Assembly (NCBI GenBank): GCA_005884155.1 | Contig: VAXD01000114.1 | Location: 1-7,970, forward strand | Direction of reading: 5' to 3' | DNA: 7,970 nt | From: Actinomycetota bacterium | GTDB lineage: Bacteria; Actinomycetota; Thermoleophilia; Gaiellales; Gaiellaceae | Shown: positions 1-5,036 of the stretch, one piece after another | Numbering within the stretch: the first letter of the stretch is position 1 | Layout of the letters: each line of letters begins with the position of its first letter | Made by a program: the position numbers and the translations under genes | The notes under the pieces: model-generated | The model's database searches: none | What the model was told of the DNA's origin: nothing | Seen by the model: only the letters and a program-made list of their open reading frames with translations

Positions 1-1333
1 AGCCGTCGCGTGGGTCGAGCGGCTCGAACATCCGCGGCCGCACGGTCGCGAGCTGCGGCGTCGTCGCACCCATGATCACCGAGACGATGTTGCCCCCGTA
101 GGCCGGCTTGAACTGGATCAGGCGCCCGGCGCGGTCGATCCCGAGGTCGACGCAGTCGCCGGTCATGCCGAGCTCGAGCTCGCCCGCGGCACGCGGGCCA
201 TAGTCGCGGCCCCTGCTCGTCGAGGGGATCAGCAGGACGTGCGGCCGCTCGCGCCTGAGCACCTCCGCCAGCGCGCCCGCCCAGACGATCGGCTCGTACT
301 CGGCCAGCGCCGGGTCGTCCGCGACGACGACTTCTTCCGCGCCGTGGCGCGCAACCTCGCGCGCCGCGTCGTCGAGCCCGTGCCCGAGCAGCAGCGCGAC
401 GTTCTTGCCACCGAGCTTGCCTGCGAGCTCCCGCCCCTTCGCGAGGAGCTCGAGCGAGACGCGCGCGGGCCGGCCCTCGACCAGCTCGACGAGCGACCAG
501 GAGTCGTACGAGGCGCCCGGCTGCTCGCCCAGGCGCTCGGGTTTCTCCCATGAGGTCTCGGGAGCCGGTCTCTCCTCCAGCAGCTCTCGCACTCGCGCCG
601 CCGCGGCGGCCGGATCAGTAAAGAGCTCTTGCGCGCGCTCAGGGCTGACGTCCCGCACTGCGAGGACCCGCGTCGGCGAGCCGGTCTGCCCGAAGCGCCT
701 GTCCCCGGGCTTCGCATCCGGGACGAGGTCGGCGGCCGCCCACACATCGATCTGGCCGTTCGCGGACGGCTCGACGTCGAGCACCGCGCCCTCGGGCTGC
801 GCGGCAACGGTGCACACGGCGGGCAAGTCGAGCTCGTAGACCTCCTCGCCCTCGTTGCCGAGCCGCCGAGCCTGCAGCTTGCCACCCACAGCATCGAGCG
901 AGAGCGCGTTCGTCACCTGAGCCCAGCCGAGGAACGCAGCGACCTCCGGCGGCACCTGCCAGGTCTCGGAGTCGAGCGTCTTGCGCCCGCAGAGGACGAG
1001 GTCTGCGCCCTCCTTGCGGATCGCCATGGCGAGCGTCCGCGACGTGCCCAGCGTGTCGGCGACAGCGAACAGCCGGTCGGAGAGATGGACACAGCGGTCG
1101 GCGCCGAGCGCGAGCGCGGTTCGGAGCGCCTCCTCTGCCTGCGGCGGCCCCATCGTCATGGCGACCACCTCGCCGCCTTCCTCTTCCCGCAGGCGAGCGG
1201 CGTGGGCGACCGCGTAGGCGTCGAACCGATTCAGCTCCAGCGGCACGCCCTCGCGCTTGAGTGCCTTCGTCTCTTCGTCGAACTCGATCGCGTCGGGGCG
1301 CGGAATCTGCTTGACGAGGCAGACGATCTTCAC
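1..1333 (-). CDS. etfBA: Fused electron transfer flavoprotein, beta subunit then alpha subunit, in one chain (C-terminus beyond left edge)
   Basis: This ETF accepts electrons from flavin dehydrogenases, such as acyl-CoA dehydrogenases, and passes them to a quinone reductase or another acceptor in the cytoplasm. ETFs are normally EtfA/EtfB heterodimers. Here one frame runs 444 codons without a stop from GTG 1333 to the window edge. Residues 1-255 are a complete EtfB: N-terminal MKIVCLVKQIP, a MGPPQAEEALRTALALGADR segment at 61-80, the nucleotide-site motif GRKTLDSETWQVPP at 116-129, and the late TGSPTRV signature at 217-223. A linker of about 25 residues, rich in Pro and Glu, follows. EtfA begins near W279: VSLELLAKGREL at about 292-303, STSRGRDYGPR at 371-381, TGDCVDLGID at 391-400, KPAYGGN at 409-415 and ATVRPRMF at 429-436. 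The FAD-binding half of EtfA lies off the edge. No ATG or stop separates the two halves, so this is a true fusion in the usual B-then-A order. GTG 1333 is chosen because conserved EtfB sequence starts there. Confidence 0.93.
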   Translation of the reverse strand, partial: MKIVCLVKQIPRPDAIEFDEETKALKREGVPLELNRFDAYAVAHAARLREEEGGEVVAMTMGPPQAEEALRTALALGADRCVHLSDRLFAVADTLGTSRTLAMAIRKEGADLVLCGRKTLDSETWQVPPEVAAFLGWAQVTNALSLDAVGGKLQARRLGNEGEEVYELDLPAVCTVAAQPEGAVLDVEPSANGQIDVWAAADLVPDAKPGDRRFGQTGSPTRVLAVRDVSPERAQELFTDPAAAAARVRELLEERPAPETSWEKPERLGEQPGASYDSWSLVELVEGRPARVSLELLAKGRELAGKLGGKNVALLLGHGLDDAAREVARHGAEEVVVADDPALAEYEPIVWAGALAEVLRRERPHVLLIPSTSRGRDYGPRAAGELELGMTGDCVDLGIDRAGRLIQFKPAYGGNIVSVIMGATTPQLATVRPRMFEPLDPRDG

Positions 1334-1340
1334 GCGCGTG

Positions 1341-1346
1341 AGACTA
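1341..1346 (-). promoter_or_regulatory. Putative leaderless -10 (TAGTCT) for the fused ETF gene
   Basis: On the minus strand TAGTCT fits TANNNT and ends 7 nt before the GTG start at 1333. That is the spacing of a -10 box in a leaderless transcript, where transcription begins at or next to the start codon. No good -35 is visible, and no Shine-Dalgarno fits in the 20-bp gap to the divergent gene. The same hexamer precedes the start at 5037. This is inferred from position and sequence only. Confidence 0.4.
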
Positions 1347-1347
1347 T
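1342..1347 (+). promoter_or_regulatory. Weak candidate -10 (GACTAT) for the metallophosphoesterase gene
   Basis: GACTAT keeps only the A at hexamer position 2 and the final A and T of TATAAT. It ends 6 nt before ATG 1354 and almost coincides with the divergent TAGTCT on the other strand. If both are used, the two genes share one overlapping bidirectional start region and could not fire at once. The match is poor and no -35 or Shine-Dalgarno is seen. Confidence 0.2.
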
Positions 1348-1353
1348 CGGCCC

Positions 1354-2025
1354 ATGCTCGGGCTGCTCTACGACATCCACGGGAACCTGCCGGCGCTGGA
1401 AGAGGTGCTCGCCCAGGCGGGTGAGCTCGGCGTCGACCGCTGGCTGCTCGGCGGCGACTACGGCACGCCGAGCCCGTGGCCGTTCGAGACGCTCGACCGT
1501 CTCCGCGAGCTCGAGAACGCAACCTGGATCCGCGGCAACGGCGAGCGCTGGTTGCGGGAGCCACCGCTCGACCGGCCCGAAGTGATGAGCGTCTACGAGC
1601 TCTTCGCGGGCGGCTTGCCGGACGACGTGGTCGACTGGCTCTACGGGCTCCCGCCGCAGGCCGAGCTCGACGGGGTGCTCTACGTGCACGGCTCGCCGCT
1701 CTCGGACGTCGAGAGCTTTGCGCCCGAGCCGCAGGACGACGAGGCTCGCATGCTCGCTGGCGTTCGCGACCGCACGATCGTCTTCGGCCACAGCCACCAG
1801 CAGTTCCGCCGGCCCGGCCCCGACGGCACCGACTTGCTCAACCCCGGCAGCGTCGGGATGCCCCTCGACGGCGACACGCGGGCGGCGTGGGCGACCCACG
1901 ACGACGGCGAGTTCACCTTCCGCCGCACGGAGTACGACACGCAGCAGGCGGCCGACGCCTACCGCGCCATGGGTGGCGACTTCGGCGAGATGGCCGGCCG
2001 CAGGATCGAGCGCGGCTCGGACTAG
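1354..2025 (+). CDS. YfcE/MJ0936-like calcineurin-type metallophosphoesterase
   Basis: This is a 223-residue cytoplasmic phosphoesterase of the small YfcE-like class, which hydrolyses phosphodiester or phosphomonoester bonds with two divalent metals. The fold's motifs appear in order: DIHGN at 7-11 (D7, H9), GGD at 33-35 (D35), GN at 61-62 within GNGE, VHGSP at 111-115 (H112), GHSH at 145-148 (H146, H148), then NPGSVGMP at 163-170. The third motif is GNGE instead of GNHD. YfcE-like proteins often lack that His, but Glu for the final Asp is less usual. The roughly 35-residue acidic tail has no recognisable motif. The substrate cannot be told from sequence. ATG 1354 is the natural start because the first metal motif is seven residues in. 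The gene diverges from the ETF gene across 20 bp, and its TAG stop shares the tetramer CTAG with the convergent osmC stop. Confidence 0.88.
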   Translation: MLGLLYDIHGNLPALEEVLAQAGELGVDRWLLGGDYGTPSPWPFETLDRLRELENATWIRGNGERWLREPPLDRPEVMSVYELFAGGLPDDVVDWLYGLPPQAELDGVLYVHGSPLSDVESFAPEPQDDEARMLAGVRDRTIVFGHSHQQFRRPGPDGTDLLNPGSVGMPLDGDTRAAWATHDDGEFTFRRTEYDTQQAADAYRAMGGDFGEMAGRRIERGSD

Positions 2026-2456
2026 CTCAACGACGCGTCGAGCGTGATCTCGACGTTGCCTTCGAGTGCATGCGAGACCGGGCAGTTCTCCTTCGCGCCC
2101 TCGGCGGCCTCGCGGAAGGCGGCTTCGTCGATCCCGTCTACCTCACCGCGGATCCGGAGCGCCATCTTCGTGATCGCGAAGCCCTCGCCGACCTTGTCGA
2201 ACGTCGACCGCGCCTCCGACTCGAGCCGGGTCGGAGGCGTCCCGGCGCGCACCAGGCCGGCTGCGAGCGCCATCAGGATGCAGCTCGCGTGGGCGGCGGC
2301 GATCAGCTCTTCCGGGCTCGTGCCCTCGCCGCCTTCGGCGCGGTCCTTCCAGGTGACCTGGAGCCCACGTGCCGCCCCGCTGCCGAGGTCGATCGTGCCG
2401 TGTCCCTCCGCAAGCGTGCCTTCCCAGATCGAAGTCGCCGTCTTTTCAGTCGCCAT
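2022..2456 (-). CDS. osmC: OsmC-family peroxiredoxin (organic hydroperoxide reductase)
   Basis: OsmC proteins are cytoplasmic thiol peroxidases that reduce organic hydroperoxides with two reactive cysteines. This one has 144 residues, the normal length. The peroxidatic Cys is C59 in AAAHASCILMALA and the resolving Cys is C125 in ENCPVSHAL. EGTSPEELI at 44-52 supplies the usual catalytic Glu region. GFAITKMAL at 92-100 and the end VEITLDASLS match OsmC proper more closely than Ohr. The frame is open further upstream, but that stretch is rarA coding sequence; ATG 2456 aligns with family N-termini and has a strong Shine-Dalgarno (AGGAAGGG) 7 nt before it. The start overlaps the last 11 bp of rarA, so the two are probably co-transcribed and translationally coupled. 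This gene is intact although rarA is broken. Confidence 0.93.
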   Translation of the reverse strand: MATEKTATSIWEGTLAEGHGTIDLGSGAARGLQVTWKDRAEGGEGTSPEELIAAAHASCILMALAAGLVRAGTPPTRLESEARSTFDKVGEGFAITKMALRIRGEVDGIDEAAFREAAEGAKENCPVSHALEGNVEITLDASLS

Positions 2457-3276
2457 CGTCGTTCCCTTCCTCGCCTGAACCGGACGGGCGATAGTACTGC
2501 CTGCCCTTGAGCTGCTCCGGCAGGTAGTCGACCTCGAAGCCCTGCGGGTCGTCGTGCGGGTACACGTAACCCTTGCCGCGCCCGAGCTTGCGCGCTCCGT
2601 AGTAGCTCGTGTCACGAAGCGCGTCCGGCGGTCGGATGTGCCCGTGCTCGCGCACGTCCGCGGCTGCTTCTTTGAGCGCGACGTAGGAGGCGTTCGACTT
2701 CGGTGCCCGCGCGAGGTAGATCGCGGCCTGCGCCAGGTTCAGCCGAGCCTCCGGGAGGCCGACGTGCTCGACCGCGTGCGCCGCCGCGACGGCCACGAGC
2801 AGGGCCCGCGGGTCGGCGTTGCCGATGTCCTCGGAGGCGAGCACGATCATCCGCCGCGCGATGAAGCGCGCGTCCTCGCCGCCCTCGAGCATCGCCGCCA
2901 GGTAGTACACGGAGGCATCGGGGTCCGACCCCCGCATTGACTTGATGAAGGCCGAGATGAAGTCGTAGTGGGCATCGCCGCCCTTGTCGTAGACAAGTGG
3001 CCGCTTGCGGGCCGCGTCCTCGACGTGCTCGGCCGCTACCCCACCGCCCTCTGCCCGGGCGGTCTGGGTCGACAGCTCGAGGATGTTGAGCGCGTTCCGT
3101 GCGTCGCCGCCGGCGCGTCGAGCGACGAGCGCCACCAGCTCGTCGTCCAGCTTCGCCTCCAGCGCGTCGGCCCCGCGTCGCACGATCAGCGCGAGCTCCT
3201 CCTCGGACAGCGGCTCTAGCTCGTAGATTTGGCAGCGCGAGAGCAGGGCCGAGTTCACCTCGAAGTACGGGTTCTC
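2446..3276 (-). CDS. rarA: rarA 3' fragment: lid, sensor-2 and MgsA C-terminal tetramerisation domain
   Basis: These 276 codons resume with ENPYFEVNSALLSRC directly after the lesion. A GTG at 3258 could in principle start a 270-residue protein, but it has no Walker motifs. ELEPLSEEELALIV and GGDARNALNILEL carry the lid and the sensor-2 Arg. YDKGGDAHYDFISAFIKSMR then opens the C-terminal domain, followed by the family hallmarks RRMIVLASEDIGNADPRAL, SNASYVALKEA and GKGYVYPHDDP. The domain is fully conserved with no stop, so the damage is recent or technical. Confidence 0.8.
   Translation of the reverse strand, partial: ENPYFEVNSALLSRCQIYELEPLSEEELALIVRRGADALEAKLDDELVALVARRAGGDARNALNILELSTQTARAEGGGVAAEHVEDAARKRPLVYDKGGDAHYDFISAFIKSMRGSDPDASVYYLAAMLEGGEDARFIARRMIVLASEDIGNADPRALLVAVAAAHAVEHVGLPEARLNLAQAAIYLARAPKSNASYVALKEAAADVREHGHIRPPDALRDTSYYGARKLGRGKGYVYPHDDPQGFEVDYLPEQLKGRQYYRPSGSGEEGNDDGD
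2464..2471 (-). promoter_or_regulatory. Shine-Dalgarno of osmC inside the rarA 3' end
   Basis: AGGAAGGG on the minus strand lies 7 nt before ATG 2456, within the last codons of rarA. It fixes the osmC start and would allow initiation by ribosomes finishing rarA. Ribosomes that shift frame at the rarA lesion would stop at 2612, about 140 nt upstream of this site, so coupling may be lost in this copy. Confidence 0.6.
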
Positions 3277-3277
3277 G

Positions 3278-3700
3278 GAGCGTCACGAGCCCTTCCTCGA
3301 CCGCCGGTAGGAGCGCGTCCTGCTGCGCCTTGTTGAAGCGGTGGATCTCGTCGAGGAAGAGGATCGTCCGCTGCCCCGAGCCGCCGAGCCCGTCGCGCGC
3401 GCGGGCGAGCACGGCTCGCACGTCGGCGACCGTCGCGGACACGGCCGAAAGCTCCTCGAACGCTGCGCCGGTCGTCTCGGCGACGATTCGCGCGAGCGTC
3501 GTCTTGCCGCTCCCGGGCGGGCCGTAGAGGATCATCGAGCCGACGCGGTCCTCGGCGATCGCGAGTCGCAGCGCCGAGTGCTCGCCGAGGACGTCCTCCT
3601 GGCCGACGAATTCATCCAGCGTGCGCGGGCGAAGGCGCGACGCGAGCGGCGCCAGTTCGTTGATCCGCTCCTTGGCGGCGTCGGCGAAGAGATCGCTCAT
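3278..3700 (-). CDS. rarA: rarA 5' fragment: Walker A/B half of the AAA+ domain
   Basis: This in-frame N-terminal part has 141 residues. MSDLFADAAKER leads into PLASRLRPRTLDEFVGQ at about 17-33, the RarA/RuvB-like entry to the AAA+ core. Walker A is GPPGSGKTT at 60-68 with K66. Walker B is TILFLDEIHRFNKAQQDALL at 112-131 with D117 and E118. The native sequence ends at L141. The open frame then continues for about 220 Arg-rich residues unlike any RarA, typical of out-of-frame GC-rich sequence. An upstream in-frame ATG at 3799 is rejected because it lies inside the divergent peptidase gene and adds unconserved residues. Confidence 0.8.
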
Positions 3701-3701
3701 G

Positions 3702-3720
3702 CCGGGAAGTATGCTCCCGG
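3702..3720. repeat. Short inverted repeat across the rarA/M20 divergent start region
   Basis: The arms CCGGGA (3702-3707) and TCCCGG (3715-3720) flank a 7-nt spacer, AGTATGC. The spacer holds the rarA -10 candidate on the minus strand (CATACT). On the plus strand it overlaps TATGCT (3710-3715). The dyad lies over both divergent starts and could be an operator, but six-base GC arms arise easily by chance at this composition. Confidence 0.3.
3708..3713 (-). promoter_or_regulatory. Putative leaderless -10 (CATACT) for rarA-osmC
   Basis: On the minus strand CATACT matches TATAAT at four of six positions, including the key A and final T, and ends exactly 7 nt before ATG 3700. A Shine-Dalgarno is absent between them (TCCCGGC). 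This geometry matches the ETF gene's start and indicates a leaderless transcript. No convincing -35 is seen. Confidence 0.4.
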
Positions 3721-5027
3721 GCCTGGCGACTACGACTGATTCGCTGCGGGCCGAGGTCACGGAGCTCCTGCAGGAGCTAATCCGCCTCGACACGGTCAAC
3801 CCGCCGGGTAACGAGACCGCGGCGGCCGAGCTGTTGCGCGACTACCTCGCCGAGAGCGGAGTCGAGAGCGAGCTCTACGCGAGGGAGCCGGCGCGGGCGA
3901 ATCTGGTCGCGCGGATTCCCGGCCGCGGCGACGGCCCGAGCTTCCTGCTGCTCTCGCACACCGACACGGTCGTCGCCGACCCGGCCGAGTGGCAGGTCGA
4001 CCCATGGTCGGGCGAGCTGCGCGACGGCGAGATCTGGGGGCGCGGCGCGCTCGACATGAAGGGCGAGGTTGCGGCCAGCGCGGTCGCGATCGCCTCCCTC
4101 GCCCGCGACGGGTTCCAGCCGCAGGGCGACCTGATCTTCGTCGCGGCGGCCGACGAGGAGGTCGGCTACGACTTTGGCCTGTCCTGGCTCTGCAAGGAGC
4201 ATCCGGATGCCGTTCGCGCCGACTACGCACTGAACGAGGGCGCCGGCGAGCGCGTCGAGTTCGCCGGCAGGCCGTTCTACCTCTGCTCGACCGCGGAGAA
4301 GATGAGCTCGCCGTTCCGGCTCGTTGTGCACGGACGGGCTGGTCACGCGTCGATGCCGGGAATCGCGGACAACGCCCTGGTCAAGGCGGCGCCGTTGATC
4401 GAGCGGCTCGCGGAGTACCGGCCCGCGCTGCGGCTGGAGGCGGAGACGGCGGCGCTCGTCGAGGCGATCGCGGGCCAGAGGCTCGAGGCGTCCCAAGCGC
4501 TCGACCTGGCGCGCGGGCTCGACCCGTTCGCCGCCGAGCTGCTCGAGCCGCTGCTCTCGTTCACGCTCTCACCGACGATGATCTCCGCCTCCGAGCGGCA
4601 GAACGTGATTCCGTCCACCTGCGAGGTTGTGGTCGACTGCAGATTGCTCCCGGGCCAGGCGCAGGCCGAGGTCGAGCCGGTGCTGCGCGAGGTGCTCGGC
4701 GAAGGCGACTTCGACTTCGAGTGGCTCGACGGCCGCGGCGGCACGCGTTCGCCGTTCGAGGGGCCGCTGTGGGACGCGGTGCAGAGCTGGGTCGCGGCGA
4801 CGGAGCCGTCGGCGGCGGCTGTCCCGGTCTGCGTCCCGGGCTTCACCGACAGCCACTGGCTGCGCGAGGCGTTCGGGACGGTCGCGTACGGGTTTTTCCC
4901 GGCGCGCACGATGGATGCGCAGCTCGCGGCGCGCCTGATCCACTCCGCCGACGAGCGAATCGCGGTCGAGGATCTCGAGCTCGGCGTCGACTGCTTCCGC
5001 CACGTCGCGCGCACGGTCTGTGGCTAG
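3711..5027 (+). CDS. M20 family zinc metallopeptidase (ArgE/DapE/CPG2-like)
   Basis: M20 enzymes are cytoplasmic di-zinc amidases that cleave N-acyl amino acids, dipeptides or succinyl-diaminopimelate. This protein has 438 residues. LIRLDTVNPPGNE at 23-35 is the classic N-terminal block. The metal site is visible: H83 and D85 in LSHTDTV, bridging D115 in GRGALDMKG, catalytic E149 with E150 in AADEEVG, an acidic ligand at about E176 in LNEGAG, and H411 in LIHSADERI. The dimerisation (lid) domain starts near FRLVVHGRAGHASMPG. GFTDSHWLREAFG is the late conserved loop. Substrate cannot be assigned; it resembles general M20 carboxypeptidases rather than clear DapE. ATG 3711 is the first start that does not run into rarA. 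An open extension to 3621 lies inside rarA coding sequence and is rejected. The conserved domain starts only about 15 residues in, so a slightly later start is possible. Confidence 0.9.
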   Translation: MLPGLATTTDSLRAEVTELLQELIRLDTVNPPGNETAAAELLRDYLAESGVESELYAREPARANLVARIPGRGDGPSFLLLSHTDTVVADPAEWQVDPWSGELRDGEIWGRGALDMKGEVAASAVAIASLARDGFQPQGDLIFVAAADEEVGYDFGLSWLCKEHPDAVRADYALNEGAGERVEFAGRPFYLCSTAEKMSSPFRLVVHGRAGHASMPGIADNALVKAAPLIERLAEYRPALRLEAETAALVEAIAGQRLEASQALDLARGLDPFAAELLEPLLSFTLSPTMISASERQNVIPSTCEVVVDCRLLPGQAQAEVEPVLREVLGEGDFDFEWLDGRGGTRSPFEGPLWDAVQSWVAATEPSAAAVPVCVPGFTDSHWLREAFGTVAYGFFPARTMDAQLAARLIHSADERIAVEDLELGVDCFRHVARTVCG

Positions 5028-5030
5028 TCT
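5025..5030 (+). promoter_or_regulatory. Putative leaderless -10 (TAGTCT) overlapping the M20 stop codon
   Basis: TAGTCT fits TANNNT and ends 6 nt before ATG 5037, with GGGCCC between and no Shine-Dalgarno. Its first three bases are the TAG stop of the peptidase gene. The hexamer is identical to the one before the ETF start. It suggests that the DUF1385-NAD salvage genes can be transcribed independently of the peptidase. No good -35 is visible. Confidence 0.4.
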
Positions 5031-5036
5031 GGGCCC

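Larger units (their letters stand above)
2446..3700 (-). pseudogene. rarA: rarA/mgsA replication-associated AAA+ ATPase, frameshifted by an apparent 14-nt deletion
   Basis: RarA (MgsA) is a homotetrameric clamp-loader-like ATPase that acts at stalled replication forks. Read from ATG 3700, the first 141 residues are excellent RarA ending in AVEEGLVTL. RarA proteins then read IGATTENP. Here GTG ACG CTC is followed by a single C and then GAG AAC CCG, so E-N-P resumes in another frame. The missing I-G-A-T-T coding (15 nt) minus the one leftover base equals a 14-nt deletion at about 3277/3278. Restoring it gives 422 residues, a normal family length. The lost residues form the AAA+ sensor-1 loop. 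Unrepaired, translation runs out of frame to a stop at 2612. No homopolymer run lies at the join, so this is not a simple base-calling slip. It could be a real mutation or an assembly error. The stop at 2446 overlaps osmC by 11 bp. Confidence 0.85.

Noticed and set aside
495..590. Separate etfA gene starting in the linker
   Set aside because: The linker has no in-frame stop, no in-frame ATG and no Shine-Dalgarno; a GTG at codon 248 lies inside conserved EtfB sequence.
229..894. Minus-strand open frame of 221 codons
   Set aside because: It is an Arg/Ser-rich out-of-frame shadow of the fused ETF gene, whose true minus-strand frame runs through the same bases without a stop.
629..1585. Plus-strand open frame of 318 codons
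   Set aside because: It is antisense to the ETF gene and then crosses into the phosphoesterase out of frame; it has composition-driven Arg and Ala and no motif.
1476..2510. Plus-strand open frame of 344 codons
   Set aside because: It reads out of frame through the phosphoesterase and antisense through osmC, both of which have clear family motifs.
3270..3285. Programmed ribosomal frameshift in rarA
   Set aside because: There is no slippery heptamer or obvious downstream structure, and frameshifting could not restore the missing I-G-A-T-T residues.
3621..3710. N-terminal extension of the M20 peptidase to ATG 3621
   Set aside because: These 90 bases are the antisense of the first conserved codons of rarA, and the added residues are unlike M20 N-termini.
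3701..3799. N-terminal extension of rarA to ATG 3799
   Set aside because: It overlaps the conserved start of the peptidase on the other strand and adds unconserved residues before MSDLF.
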